DNA of 64,000 nt from Aldrovandia affinis (taxonomy: Eukaryota > Chordata > Actinopteri > Notacanthiformes > Halosauridae): NCBI GenBank assembly GCA_029706075.1, contig JAINUG010000048.1:1730501-1794500 (forward strand), in the 5' to 3' direction. How positions within the stretch are numbered: position 1 is the stretch's first letter; each line of letters begins with the position of its first letter. Of this stretch, positions 23,249-37,269 are shown piece after piece. The position numbers were made by a program, and so were the translations under genes. The notes below the pieces were generated by a model. It did no database searches, had not been told where the DNA came from, and worked only from the letters and a program-made list of their open reading frames with translations.

Positions 23249-24425
23249 GCCTAAGTCATCTCTTCATGATGCTGGCCACCTCTGGTAAAATTGCCTACAT
23301 CCTTAATTGAAAAGATCATGCTGTTCCTACCCCGGTAGTATAATGGCCTACGTCAAGAGTGTGACTTAGCCGGTTTTATTTTTTGCCTAACCCCGCGTTC
23401 TAACAGTGGGCGATACTAGGTGATGAAATCTCCCAGTGGGCGTTCCCCACGTGTGTTGTCACGCTTGAATGGCCTCCTCAAAGTGCTTCCGACGTGCTTA
23501 TGAAATTTTTGCATGGTAAACGAATAGTTCATCATAGATTTTAAGAATCTTTATTATAAATATTAGTTGGCTAGCAGTATTGTTTCCTTCAATCATGAAC
23601 CGCAAACTCAAACTCAGAAGGCTTTTTACAATTGCGGCCATTTACTTGCGCTGGAAACGGCTCGCAATTTGTCTCCGGCACGTTTTTCCAAACGTACCCA
23701 TGCGATAAAAATTGCCTTTTTAACCAACACAAACATTAAATAAGATGTATGTAGGCCATATAAGTTTAGCTAGCTATAAATATTTATGCTTTTAGGATTA
23801 AATAAAGTATGGGGGTACTGCAGACCGCTGTTATCAGTTTCTCCTCATTCATGTTGAAGTGTCGGAACTAGGAACCAAATTTCGGTGTTGTGTTGGTTCC
23901 GCGTGGAAAGTAAAAACAGCAACACATGAATTTGATTGGCTCTTACCGGGTGATATCGCCCGAAAGTTCAGGATTTTCAACTTTTCTGTGTCGCCACCAC
24001 GCCCACAAATCGCCGAATCGCTGAATCACCCGCAGTCGCCCGCTCTCATAGACAATTAATGCATTTCGGGCAACTAGTTGCCGAATCGCCCGCTATTAGA
24101 ATGCACAATAAGTCACAAGACAATGTGACTTAGGCAATTTTACAAGCTTTCAAGATGGCGGCTGCTTGCCTAAGTCACTTACTCCAGAAGTAATTTGGCC
24201 TAAGTCAGGTTTAAAATTGCCTAAATCACAACGGCATGTTCGTAAATTGGCCTAAGTAATCTAATCCTCTTATGTTACATAATTGTCAGACAGCGTTATT
24301 TGTATGTCAATAGTCATATACTGTCATAAACTTTTTGTGTGAAATGATTAATAAATATAATAGATTCTATATTTGGTTCAGTTTATTCAGTTTTTTTTTT
24401 TTACTTGAAAATGTGACTTAGGCCA
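23249..24425. repeat. Cluster of ttgcctaagtcac motifs in both orientations
   Basis: Copies of gcctaagtca or its complement occur near 23249, 23345, 23362, 24125, 24167, 24197, 24217, 24249 and 24412, with outer copies in opposite orientation. This looks like a MITE-type repeat built of short inverted units, into which the 23391-24108 element inserted. Family unknown. Confidence 0.6.
23391..24108. mobile_element. Non-autonomous DNA element with TAA target duplication
   Basis: Inverted ends gcgttctaacagtgggcgat (23395-23414) and atcgcccgctattagaatgc (24085-24104) match at 17 of 20 positions. TAA flanks both sides (23388-23390 and 24109-24111). Removing it rejoins ttgcctaa with gtcac, restoring the motif ttgcctaagtcac that recurs around it. 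A 3-bp TAA duplication suggests a PIF/Harbinger-type inserter. No transposase seen. Confidence 0.65.
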
Positions 24426-25082
24426 TTATTTTAAGAAGGTGATGATATGTTTAAATGTAGAGAGAGTGAGAGCAGGCAAGATGCAGAGAGCTAAAATATT
24501 ACTCAAGACTAAGAGAAAAACTATTTGCTACTCTGCCACGCTATAAATTATCTCTGTAAAACATCCTGAATCGCACATGCTACTTCAAGCATGCTCACCC
24601 CTCTTCATCAATGCTAACAGCAGCTAGTTACAGTGATTGTAACAACACAGATTCTCTTTCTCCTTACTCACGGAGGGCTGGGGGATTCTGCAGTACCACA
24701 AGGCTGGCAGATTTATTATTATTTCATGGGGGATGGCGGGGGAGAGTGGTGTGGAAAACAGAAAGTAGAGGCATCTGATTACTGATAACAGTACAGTCTG
24801 TGCCTGTTTTGGTCAGGATAGCTTGCTATGAGGCTGCAAATAAGACACTAATCCCCATACTATGGGAAATTAAATGCATGCTGACAATGTAAATGTCACA
24901 GTGTGCAGCAATAATCTTCTGCTGCTTCTGCTGATTGAATAGGTCGCACAGCTCGACATACAGTCAATAAATATGCAGATGTCATTCCTTTGTCCTCAAA
25001 AGCCAAATTAGATTCAGAAGGATTGTTTCAAATGAACGCCGGCGCATTCATGACCCACCACACACACCCTTTGGAGTGGGAA

Positions 25083-25330
25083 GACATTGACATAAAAATA
25101 AAATCCAGAGAGGGAGAACGAGAACAACAAAGAGGAGAGAGAGGAGGAAAGAAAGAAAGAAAGGGGGAGCAGAGGGATGAGCAGAGCAAGGAGGAGGGGG
25201 AGAGGAGGAGAGGTAAAAAGGTAAGTGAATGTGAAGGAAAGGGAATCAGAATAGAAGAGGAATAGTAAGAGAAAGAGTGAGAAAAGGAAGGGGAGGGGAA
25301 GGAGTTGAGAGCAGAAGAGCTAAAGTAAAT
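25083..25330. repeat. GA-rich simple repeat
   Basis: Purine-rich irregular repeat (gagagagga, gaaagaaaga, gaggagggg). The open frame across it is low-complexity Glu/Arg/Lys and is not considered coding. Confidence 0.85.
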
Positions 25331-28300
25331 GCGGGAAACAAAGGACAGAGATAAGCAGAGAGCAGGGGATCTCCCCTAAGAGAGAGCAGCTGTGTGTCCA
25401 TCACATCCGTCACCGCAGTATGGCTGTGGCGGCGGTTGTGAGAGGGAGGGGCCAGGAGAAATGGGTTTTATGTAGATATGAGTCAGAGCAAATGGACTTC
25501 ATAGCTCTGATGTGTTATGTTGTGTATCCGTATGACCTCAGCTTCCTGGGAATTGGATCCCAGTCGGGGGCTCCTGTTATATGCTTGGGCATGACACTAT
25601 CTCAACTGCTCCAGACAACAAAATGAGAAAAATGTGTAAGCACTGTAGCTCACCCTGGATAAACAAATGTAAACAGTATATACATAAATTTAGGGTACTG
25701 CAAACCAATAGCTCTTTGTCAGCTTGAAGTGAAAGAGGGAGAAACCTATACCTTTAAAGTGATGATTGCTCTAAACCTGTTTACATTTACATTCCTTGAT
25801 TATCAATCAAGCAATGAATTAGCTGAATAATCAATATTAATACGTATAGCTACCCAATTTTATTTTGTGAGAGCATTATTTTTTTATACATTATAATATT
25901 ATGTAGCATTTTTTCATGTCTAGTTGACTTTTAATCAATTAAACCCAGTATTGCCACTTGCATTCTCTAATGTGACATGAAGACAGAATGCTGCAACGAA
26001 AGACACAATTAAGAGAAAGCTTTGTGATTACTCCCCAATTAAATATTCAAACAATTGGTACGCTTGCTAATCAAACAAAATAAATGAAACAGGTTGAGAC
26101 TGATGATCAGTGTAAAGGCAAGATTTCAGCTTCCTCCTTTTAAAACTCTTACCTGGAGGCTCACAAACGTTGGGAAAAGAGTCAATAGGTCAAGGCCTCC
26201 CAAGCTGAGTCTATTTTAATACTAAGTTGGAGCATCAAATATCGGGATGTGAATCAGAACTGAACACAATTACAGTTTGTATAAGGTGATACACACCTGA
26301 CTCTCTTAATACATCTGGCATGAATCAATTGGCTAGGATGACAGTGGTGACATTTTTATTGAGGAATGCTGCGCTGCCAATAACCTCATTCCCAGGCCTA
26401 AAGGGGATATCTGACACACTTTATTGCGAGACCTGACTCTATTCTGACACTTCATTTTCTCCCTGTCTGTGTGAGAGGACTGTCAGGCCTTTCAGAGGAT
26501 GGCGAACAGATTCTCAGAAATCAGACAAAGGCCTCAACATAGATCTCATATCACAACCATGCTCTTTCTCATCTCCAGTATCCCTAATCTCTTTCCATCT
26601 CTGTCTTTCCTCCAGCTTTCCTCTTCAGCCTGCCCCATCACCCTATTCTCATTCCCCCCATGTTCCCCTGACCCCTGTGTTTAGACCAGCATTCCCCCGA
26701 AATGGGACTTCTCGCCTTTACCCAGCCAAATCTCTCCCTCTTTTCCCTATGTCCTCTCAACCTGTACACTGTTCACAGAGAAGACGGCTTCTCTCTTTTC
26801 ATATTCTACCTTTGCTTTTGAGTTCAGCAGCCATTCAGAGTCTGTATTCTCTGGGTCCCATGGGAGCAAACGACTCCGGAGCTCTTCTCTCTCTCCCTCT
26901 CTCTGATGGCAGCAGAGATCCACGCTGTGTCCACTCAGGCCTAAGTCATTAGATGAAGTAATTGGTCCCATTTAACCACTTAACCAAGAAATGCCTATAT
27001 GTACCCACTGCTGATCTTCCGCACTATTTCAAGACCTAGGCAATTCCTTTCTTCCCTCCGAAATGTACTTGAGGGGTGTGAACCTGTGCGCAGTCCAACT
27101 AAATGAAATTAGACAAATCTGTCAGAACTGTACCGAGGCCTCTAAATCACCCATCGGACGTCGATAAAGAGTCCCATTACCACTTATGGGACGTTCCCCA
27201 GTCACTGCCTTCTTCCCCAACACTGTGACAGCACTTGAAGGCTCTTATTATTGATCACAGTTATAATGACCGACCCTAAGAATAGAATGGGCGAACTTGC
27301 TGCATCTCGATGCTGGAGAATTTCAAGGGGACATAGAGTTTGAGTACACTACTGGTACACTACTGCCTACTCCCTGTTTATGGTGCATTTATAGCTCAAA
27401 AACAAGCCCACGACTAGAAATTAGAACGCCGCCCCACACCGCTTCCTTCCACATAGACTTTCCCTCCCACACACATAAGGCCAACACACACATAAATGAA
27501 TTAAGCTAATCCTCTCACGCACAAAAGTACTGAACTAACCAACAAAAATCTAAGAGGTGCTAAGAAGATGCTTGACAAAAAAAGACAGTACATTCTATTA
27601 CAGTAACATAAAAAAAACCATTATGGTGTATTGCTTCAGCTTCTTAAAGCACTGCTGTTGTTGCTTATAGCCTTGCATTATCATTAGTGGTGTGTTCCAA
27701 ATGCGTGACAGCAAGACAGTATTTACATTAGAAAATGCTGTGAAACAGCAACTATTGTCAGTCTTGTGATACACACTCTCCAGCCTATGACGGATGGCAA
27801 TAAAAAGATCAGGGATGATGCGAGGGCCAGTATGACCCACAGAAAAGAAGGAGAAAGAGGCCCGTTGCCATGACTGCACAGCTCTGCACAGCTCCATGTT
27901 GGGAGGTGTGGCGGCTCCATCAAACGTCACAGACTAATTAACGATGGGACTGCAGTGGATCCGTCTCCAAAGACAACGCTTTCCCTGCATAAGCTGTGAC
28001 ATTTACTATATACAGTATTACATTTACTATATTATATTTACTGCACAGATATTCAGCTCTACATTTTGTCTGTACTCTGCACTTCCATGTCTTGGAGGGT
28101 AATATAAAAATGTTGCAGTCTGTGTCTGTGTTGTTGCGCTAGCTGTGGGTACTCTGTGGGTCTTTGACCGCCAACCTTTAACCACCAACATGAATATTCA
28201 TAACGGAATGGCAGAGACCACATTTCCCATGTTAACCACACCCAGCTGAATATCTGTTGAGTAAATAAGCTCTCTGTGCTGTGCTATGATGGGATTCAAT

Positions 28301-29898
28301 TTTTTCATATTGACTGTTGTACCGTAAGTTATATTTCATTGATCAGGATGGGCGTTGCTCTTGAAATGCTCTCTTAGCAGATCTGCCAACGTGGACTGAG
28401 GCAGCAGCCCGGAGATGCAGCCATTGACTGGGCCAGTGAGACTCACTGTCAGTGAGAAAGAGGCAGGAGACCAATAAAAAGTTAGAGGCATTGTGCAACG
28501 ACATGGTCCAATCATTAGGATGCTTACGTTCCTCCCTCTACTCACTGAAGCAGGACCCCATAAAATCTTCAGGTGACATAAATTACTCCAGTCAGCAGAG
28601 AGGCTTTAGGAATAAAAGAGATTGCTTTTGATCTACAGAAGACTAGACCACTCTACAAAATTGAGTGTTAAAAATACAACAAATACGACAAATCTTTACA
28701 AAGGTCACGAAGATGGAAGTGTCTGGAAGTTGACTGCTTTTTAACGATAACCTTCAAGATGAAAAGTTCAGGTTGTGCAGGGGCAAATTATTTTACTATC
28801 AACATTTTAGGGCTCTTCCCATCGCACCATGTATAGCACTGTGAAAAGCTTGTGTTGGAGGCCCTTCAGGGGTGGCAGGAGTAGCCACAGTTTTCCTTTG
28901 AAACTTTCAAACCTCTCCTTAAAACCTCTTACTAAGATACACCACTGGCAGGCACTCAAAGCCCTGATGGGTTCTTTCATATATTGGAATGTTACAAGGC
29001 TGTCGGGGCTCTACGGCCCATGGGCGCACATGACTCTCAGTCCTCAGGCCCCTGACACAGATCCAGCAGTGTAGAGATAGAACTCGATCCACGGCTCTAC
29101 CGAGGGTGCCAAACCTCAAAAGTGAACCAGAATTGCTGAGACGGAAAACAAGGCCACTCGCTGTGCAGGGGGAATCGAATGTGTTACTGCACAACAGGTG
29201 CTTCCCGACTCTCACCCCTGTATAGCCAGACAGAAGCGGAGGCCCCAGTGATTTCGCTTTCCAGCGGGTATGGTGTGATAGAACCACTCGTAGCCTGGAA
29301 TAGGACCGGCACCAGAAACAGAGGAAATGTCTTCCTTCGATTAAGGATGGTGGGAACTGTGGGAAGTGTTAGTCCATAGCAGCTAAAAATGAAGCGAGAG
29401 AGAGACAGGGAGAGAGAAACTGCTTTCATCACAAGATGGATAGGCTCAGCCAGGACATCTAATGGAGGAAAAACCTGCACCATTGAACACTGATAACCTT
29501 GCGCAAAACCACATTGTTACTGCACGTGCAGCTACGTGATGGGATCTAATAATCTAATATGTTGCAAAGCAACCTTTCGGTGAAACAGTGAGCCTGGCCT
29601 GAACACAGGGTAAGGAGATAAGATATGTGAGTGAAAGATTGTGAATTAAATTTGCCAGTGATATGCAGGTAAAATATGGCAGGCATAGGTGTGAAAGTGA
29701 GATCTGTCATGTACCGGTGAGAATGTGTGATATGGATGGCATAGGTGAGACACTTAGGTGCTCAACCTGTGAGGTTCAGGTATATCAGATACAGTGTGTT
29801 AAAATAATGAAGTGTGACAGTGGCAGATGAAGAGGTTGGTATGGAAAATGTTGCCAGCTGGCTTGCAGCCTAGTTTGGTTCAACCACCCAGCCAGTGG

Positions 29899-30017
29899 AC
29901 ACACACACACATGCACACAAACACACACATGTAGACAGAAAGTGCGTGCACACACACAGACACAGGCGTGCACGCACACACACACACACTCACTCACTCA
30001 AGCAGACACACACACAT
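29899..30017. repeat. CA-rich microsatellite
   Basis: Interrupted (CA)n with gcacgc and agacac variants. Confidence 0.9.
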
Positions 30018-30707
30018 ATATGTCCACACACAAACATGGTTGCCTTATGAGTACCTTATGGCAGCATGTATGAGCAATTTTTACTGGCAAGCAGGAAGCT
30101 CACTGCACACCCCTACACTGTAACAAGGTCCCGGGAAGCCTGTATTTTCAGCCATCACAACTGCCTACCCAGCCTACAGCCAAGTTGGCCTCTCTGATTG
30201 CTGTGAGAAACAATATAAGGGCTTCTCCTAGTTTCATGAGTATGTATGTGCATATGTGTGTAGGGGGGAATTGAATGATCATGCCAGGTTAAATATAAGG
30301 TGGTTTATGCAAGGTTTATCAGTGTCTCCCCTGTGCAGACTTTCATAACAAGGAAAATATCTGGAGTATGTTTAGAGGACAAACTTTAATAATACAGCAG
30401 TTTCTGCAATAGCAAAAAGCATGGGCCAAAACTATTAACTTGAATTCAGTTTTTATGGTGTCACACAAATGAGCCAGGATTCCTATGTGCAGCACTTTGG
30501 TCTGTTTACTCACAGATACAATTCAGAACAGTATGATATCTCTCACTCTCTCTCCATGACTTCTCTCTGGGCATTTGAGCACCAGCCCTTTTGTAAAAAT
30601 CTTCCCTTTCGTCCCACTCACCCTTGCTTGACGCCCCACGCTACGCACCCCATGCAACCCTCACCTCTCAGCTAACCCCCCCATTCCCCGGCGAACCCCA
30701 CCCCTAC

Positions 30708-30879
30708 CTGATGGAAAGCGCTCGATGACGGGTTGGTTGTCCACCTGGAGTGTGGCATTGCCCCCACTGCGGGTGAAGCGCACCACGTGGTACTTTCCGT
30801 CGCTCACCATGACGGCGCTCTCGTCAATGGTGATGTCATCCGTTCCCACGTTGAAGATCACACCGATCTTTCCCCGTTC
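30708..30879 (-). CDS. nrxn2: nrxn2 exon: middle of the last LNS (laminin-G) domain
   Basis: Neurexins are presynaptic single-pass adhesion proteins; their sixth LNS domain, shared by alpha and beta forms, binds neuroligins, LRRTMs and cerebellins across the cleft. The exon reads on the minus strand from an acceptor ending ctgcag to a donor starting gtaggg. It is 172 nt, starts in phase 0 and ends with one base of a Gly codon (phase 1). The translation includes [35 protein letters not shown] and PVIERFPSG, the standard neurexin LNS6 core; DDITIDE and VSDGKYH are closest to neurexin 2 as I know the family. It ends exactly at splice site 4. Frame reading beyond the borders is intronic. The exon for the first half of LNS6 should lie upstream (higher coordinates) but was not found. 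Family assignment is very secure; the paralogue call rests mainly on the exon at 1661-1983. Confidence 0.96.
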
Positions 30880-33659
30880 CTGCAGTGAGGGAAAGGGGGG
30901 TTTAGGAATGCCATCGTGTTTGGACCAGTCAACAGTGCAACAGTCAACATTTTGCTCTGAAAGTAAAGACTGAGTCTTTAAATCCACAACAATCTGTAAA
31001 GGTCTATTGTTTTGCTTCAGTGCTGCACAAAAATATGAATTCCCACTAAACTAATTTGTTTGGAGAGTAAATTATGAGTTAATTATTCAGCAAATGATTA
31101 ATGATTCATATCGGTTCTGCACACCAAGAATGACAAGGACTCTGGATTGCATCTAATGTTCAACATTCCGTGGGCACATTTGCAGAAGTGATGAATATAC
31201 CCTTTCATATCCTTTCAAATACAGATTCCACTGCTTGTATCAATGGGTTGTTCACTCATCTTGGTTAACAGGACATGAGTCAATGGTTCTATGCCACCTG
31301 CACACCGTTTGATTAGTAATTCTTACATCGGGGCATCCAGTGTGAAAAAGAATGGATGAAAGAAATGAATATAATTCATCACCCTCTGCCCTCGCCCCCT
31401 CCCCCCCATCCTGAAAGCTGTTAGTGCTGACAGGCTCCTGCTGCTTTTGGTTGATTACAGACACCCCCCTCGCCTCTCTTTCCCCTGCCCTTGGGCTGGG
31501 AAAGGTCAAAGTCATTTAGAGAAACGCCGTCTCTGTGGAGCTGTCGAAGGACCGGGGGAGTCGCAGGACACAGAGAGAAAGAAGCAGAGAAGGAGAGAGG
31601 GAGAGAAGTAGCAAATGCCAGAGTGATACCCTGATGTAGTAGCTGATGTATAGGATGTCGAGTGACCCCATGGCACAGTGTACAGCGTATGCTAGTTCAT
31701 ATTCTATATCGCTCCCCCCAGTGTATGCAATACATCTATTTACTAACTTAGCTGTGTACATTCTTTCGAGTTTAAAGATTCATGGGTAAATACAAATTTT
31801 GGGTAAAATAATCAAAAAGATCAATTGAGTGGAGTATAAGATTGAGTAAACTGAACTGAGAACTGAGTAAACATAAGCAGGATGAACAAAGGTATGCTAA
31901 TTACAACCCTCAAATGCTCTAGCAAATTGACATGCTGTTCATGAACATCCAATATCGCTTTTTTCATGGGAGATTAGCATGACTCTCATAACATGCAGTA
32001 ATTAATTGTAATATAAAAACATTGCTGCTTATATTCACACCATTTAAAAACTAAACCCATGAACTGACTTTGCAGTCAGTGGTTGCTCAACCAATGTAGC
32101 CAATTATGAATGAAAACATTTAAAATACAGTATAACCAATTAAACTGTGCGGATAATTAGGTATTCATATTGAGAAAGCCAGATAAGAATTTTGGCTGGG
32201 ACTGGCTCCATACCTAGTATTTATAAAGTCTAGCAAAACATTTTGGCCTTGGTTTAACATTGTGACAGAATAGTGATGTGCTGCACTGTGTTTTTAGTAT
32301 TAGAACAATCAGAGACCACAAACAGCCTGGCACTCTGCCTCATAAGGAAAGAACATGGTTCAATATGAATAATTTGAATAAAATGAATGAATCTCCTCCA
32401 ATGACTCAACTAACAGAGGTCTGTAGATGTTCAGTCCTTCAGGTTCAGGTCAAGAGGGTGCTATCATTGAAATGCCATTTTATTGTATTCATTTATTTAT
32501 TTTTTAACATAGCCATCTCCGTGTGTTTTACCATTGCTGCAATATCCTCTATTAATTTCAGAGAGCGCCCTCCAAAACTCTTGTAGCCAATCCACCAGCC
32601 GACTGACCAGAGGTGTCACTCTTGCACAGTGAAGCAGGGAACATCCTGCAGACAAAACCCTCCCTCCCTGGGTAATGCTATGGACAGTTATGCATGGTGC
32701 TATGGGATAACCATGGGATGGCACGGTCAGGAATCAATTCCAGACCATTGGGTGCATCGCTTGGGTGAATCACTGCTTTAACTGGAACGTCCATTCCAAC
32801 AGCAGGGCCATTTTAGAGTTTGCAGAAATTCACCCCTTGGAATGACGTGTGGAGGAGGAATGTGAAAGCCCTGCAGAGTAGCTGCACAGTAACTACTTAC
32901 TCTGTATCCAATCCACAATGTTTGCCTGTGTTTAATTTTGTATTATATTGTATTATATTTATTTTGTATTCAAATATGAATGAAACACAGTCGTTTTCTT
33001 TGTAATATGAATACATAGCATGAAAGAAATAATGCACCAACAATTTGGAGATATTAACAAAAAGATTAGTGTGAGTGTTCTGCAACATTAGGACATTCTG
33101 TGCTGGGAATGTAATGACCCCATTAGACCATGAGGCCCTGGGGAATCTCAGCTTTTTAAAGGTGATTTCTCCACTGCAGTAATGACATTTTAATGGCATT
33201 TAAGCTAAATATCTATGTTAAAAAAAACGTCATCTCCCTAGGGTGAACTGGGTGGGGAACTGGTATCACAATGCAATAAGACTAGGGGTGGGGGGGGGGG
33301 GTTTGGGTAGGTAACATGTTAGCAACCTTTCCAGAGAACGGACAACAATATTCAGAACCTTTTAAACGGTGTATGAAAAGGCTTCAAGCCCAATATGACC
33401 GAAACATAGCAACTATTCAATTGTGTTTTCGATTTGTACTCAATTCAGGTCAGGTTAATTGTTTACATCATCAACAGGAGATGCGGTGTATACACACAGA
33501 AAATAATCTTTCACAGGTTTTCAGCAATGCTCTAATAATAGTAACCTGTGGACTACTTCCCTGAAAGGAGCACACACCGAAGGACCTGGTTTGTTATGGA
33601 TTCAATATTGATGTCGGAAATATGCATTTCATAGCTTGTAGAACTTCTCACCCTTCTCT

Positions 33660-33785
33660 CTGATATACACAGTCAACTGTCCAGTGTTAATTCAACTTTA
33701 TTATATGAGTCCAATGGGGATCAAATGTGGTCTATCAGAGTACCATTTACCCTACTAAGAGTTGATACAACACTGAACATTTTTC
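33660..33785. repeat. Small inverted-repeat (MITE-like) sequence
   Basis: cagtgttaattcaactt on the left is mirrored by agagttgatacaacactg on the right across about 100 bp. The repeat is imperfect, and no clear target duplication could be fixed. Confidence 0.35.
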
Positions 33786-34360
33786 TGTGTATACACTAAG
33801 CCCAATTCCTTTAGTGCAAGGGTGTATATCAGTGATCCACGGAAAGACAAAAGACATCTAAAGACCTAAAAACAGAGCAAAAGCTAAGTTATCAAATAAA
33901 GTACACAGCCATTACCAACACAACAGATCTGCATCTGCAGGAGTGCAACCTGAACACAGAGAAGCATATGCACAAGCACCTGGCAAAGATGTTATTGTTT
34001 CCACTATCATTACATTATACCAGTCTTTCACACAAGTGTGTGAAAGGTCAGTGATGTTCTCGGACTGCCACCAGCAGACCCAGACTCCTGAATACTACAA
34101 CACAGACTTAATAAACAGGGCAAATATGTTAACAGCACATCTTTACAGTTGGATTTGGAAAAACACACTCTTTAACCAAGGTAAATAAATCTTAGAGTTC
34201 AATTCATTTTCTTATTTTTTAAAAATGTGCAGATATACTGTGGGTGGTGACTGCTGCTTGTAACTAAGGCAGCTATTATTATTATTTCCCATTTGAAAAT
34301 ATGCTCTCTTAATACCTTGAACCAAAAACAGTTAACACCCACAGGCTCACCTAAAATACA

Positions 34361-34575
34361 GCCAGGGTGGAGCAGCGATTACAATGCTTGTAATGCCTGT
34401 AACCAGAGGGTTGTTGGTTAAAATGAAATCAAATAAAAGCTGGGACATGAATTTCTTATCCTCAAGCAAGATAATTATCCTGAATTACATTGGTAAACAT
34501 GGGTATAGTTAAAAATGTAAGCCACATCAGTCGTCAAAAATAAGGGGGTCTGCTAAGCAAATCAAAAATGCATTA
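34361..34575 (+). repeat. Degenerate SINE
   Basis: Starts ggtggagcagcgattacaa, keeps gcttgtaatgcctgtaacc, ctcaagcaagataat and gggtctgctaagcaaatc in the same order as the V-SINE at 49765. Highly diverged. Confidence 0.4.
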
Positions 34576-37269
34576 CAATCTGTTAAACAATAAAATGGTC
34601 AGATCCGTTGCTCTACAAGGAGATATTCTTTTAGCTTTGAGGACATATGGCAACCTGTACTGACATATATAGAGAAGATAGACGCTTCTAAGATCTCCGC
34701 CAATGATACGCCATGAACCACTTCCTCCTTTATTCAAGTATTTTTAATTTTCATTATTTTATTTATTTGTTTGTATATTCATTTATGTTTTTTTTTTTTT
34801 TTGTATGTGTATGTATCTGGTTTTATTTTACTATTGACTGAATATGAAGTACCAGTGCAATGCGGGTGGGGCTCTGTTAGAGAACAAGGGGGTAGGGTGA
34901 AAATATTGTAAAGAAGAATTATATTGTTATTTATTTCTATGTGAAATAAAAAGACTTTGAACAAAAAAAAACCCCAATAAAATGGTCAAACTTACTTGAG
35001 CCCAATCCAGCCACATGTTTTTGGAACAAACCTCTGAATGCTTCAACAGAGAATGTCTGCGTCCATCACAAACTGACTGCCTCAGTTAATTCTTGCTCAC
35101 ACTGGTGTTTGAAGTGGGATGTTTGAAAAATACTGATTGAGCCATTACAACATGACCTTGCAGGGGAAGTGTGTGACAGCAAGCTCCACGGATGGTCAGT
35201 GAATGTCAATGAGGCTGATCAGACCAGAGCTATCAATTATGGCCTTCTAAGACAAGGAGGCGAAAGAAACCCTTGGAGATCCACGGTGCCTTGTGGTGCT
35301 CAGAGATAAAAGCTCCATGCCCCGCCTTCTTTTGAAGATGTCAAGATGTGGGGGTTTTTCACCCGCTTGTATAATCAATTGGAAAAAAGAAAAGAAAAAG
35401 GAATATAGCAGACTATGGGGAGTTTGGTTTCTTCTTTTTCAGTGTTTGAAGCTACAAGTGGAAGGAGACGGCTCCATCAATAACAAAACTGAAACCCCAC
35501 ACCTTCCCGTTGCTAAAGGTCACATGTGCCTGTTGTGAGACAGAGGAAGGGAAAGGGGACAGCCGACCTTGAGTAGCAAAGCATCCTATAACCAATGAAG
35601 GCTAAATCAGGGCTGAGCATTGATTGATGAGGTACAAGGAGTTAAAGAGGTGTACTGACATGACAAAAACTGAGTTGAAAGTGTGGCTGATCTCTCTCTC
35701 TCTTTTTCCAATACCACATTTCACACATCTTATTCTGTCAAAGTGTTGCCGTGATTTTATTTCTGTGAGCGAAGAAGAAGAAGGCAGCATCAGCAGGTGT
35801 TGAGGGCATATTTTCAATATGCAACTGATTAAGAGGCATCACACCAGTGATTTAATCTCTCATGAAAATGTCTTCTATTAATTTTAAATTATCAAATATT
35901 TATACCAATATCCATATTTAACTGAATTAGGCAAATAACAGACCAAATGGTGTCATTATGGCTGTGCCTAATAAGTATAGAAATAAAATGTGATTCAAAG
36001 AGAAAATAAAACCCATGTAAATGTGTTGGTTGGATGTACCATCCATTTCTAAAATGGGTCATTCACTTGGTGTGACTGATATGTTCGACTGAATACTGGT
36101 AGTTGACTTAGATACCCAACCTTCCCTGTGAAGCATTTTCAAAAAAACATATTGACTTATTCCTGAAACTCAAAATAAATATCATGTTCCAATCACCTAC
36201 ACATATTAAATGAGAACTGTAAAGTTCAAATGTATCTGATCTTTGTCATGGAACTGTCCTTGGTGCTCAGTAAAATGCTTTTTCCTTAGATGCATTCATC
36301 ACAATTATCAGAGAGAGGGAGGGGGGAGGAGGTAAGCAGGGGTAATCTCACCAGCTCAGTGAGAAGAGATAGAGAGAAGCAGACACAGATAGGGACAGGG
36401 TAAGGCAAGGTGATATTTACCAGGCTCTCTTCGTGCTCCATTGCCCTAGCAATGGCCCATGCAACTGTGTGCTTTACCTTTTAGAAAAATAATTGTCTCC
36501 AGTTTACTAGCAACATTTTTACAACCCTGTCTGATAGAGGCCAGCAAGGGGAGGGGAGGGGTGGGGGGGAAGGGGAGGTGACTGATTTGTGATTCTTTAT
36601 TAGATGCCGTCTGCAGGGAATGTCAATAAATCCAGTCGTCCTTTTCACGCTGACATGGGATATCAAAACACTTTTAAAGGATGGAGATGACTGAGGCTTT
36701 GCTGGTTGTTTAGGGGATTTATGCAGGTCCCACACCATCACCCTTTAATATATTTTATCATTGAAAAATTATTTAGAGGGATGATGGTACTGCCTGGACT
36801 ATAAGAGAGGGCATAGAGGTGTTAAACGAATTATTACAGAAATGGTGGTCAACGGCCTGATCATTGCCTTTTGCCTTGGCATTCCTAAAGAGCAGGTGGG
36901 CGAGGTTCCCTCTCCGAGGAGGCGGATCATTGTCGGCGTCTGAATATTAGCTTGACCTGGAGGACGGGCGGCGGCTTGTGAGGTGAGGGAAAATCAAAAT
37001 AAATTGGGAGAAATATTATTTTATTTTTTTTATGTCCCAATGAGACAACGACTCATGATGAAAATATGACAAGATAAAAATGGCCTGGAAAATGTATGAT
37101 CACAATGTTGAAAAGTTTGCCAAAAGAGCTTTCGGTAGTCAGATATCAAATTCTGTTGATACAATAGTAGGCATGCATAAAGCTGCAGAAAATGCTCAAT
37201 GCATGCATGTCATTGGCTGAATTCCCTAGGTGAAGTTTGTAATTAGTTTGTGAAGTAGCTGTAATTACG

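Larger units (their letters stand above)
16281..30707 (-). other. nrxn2: nrxn2 intron between exon 30708-30879 and the SS4 exon (14.4 kb)
   Basis: Phase-1 intron. It contains ggtta-rich sequence at 16316-16440, a degenerate SINE at 17010-17115, a hAT MITE at 17411-17814, an AG-free pyrimidine tract and duplicate copy B (17890-18352), a SINE at 20258-20421 and the nested transposon block 21516-24425. From 24430 to 30700 I see only unique-looking AT-rich sequence, with GA-rich (25083-25330) and CA-rich (29899-30017) simple repeats. Confidence 0.9.
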
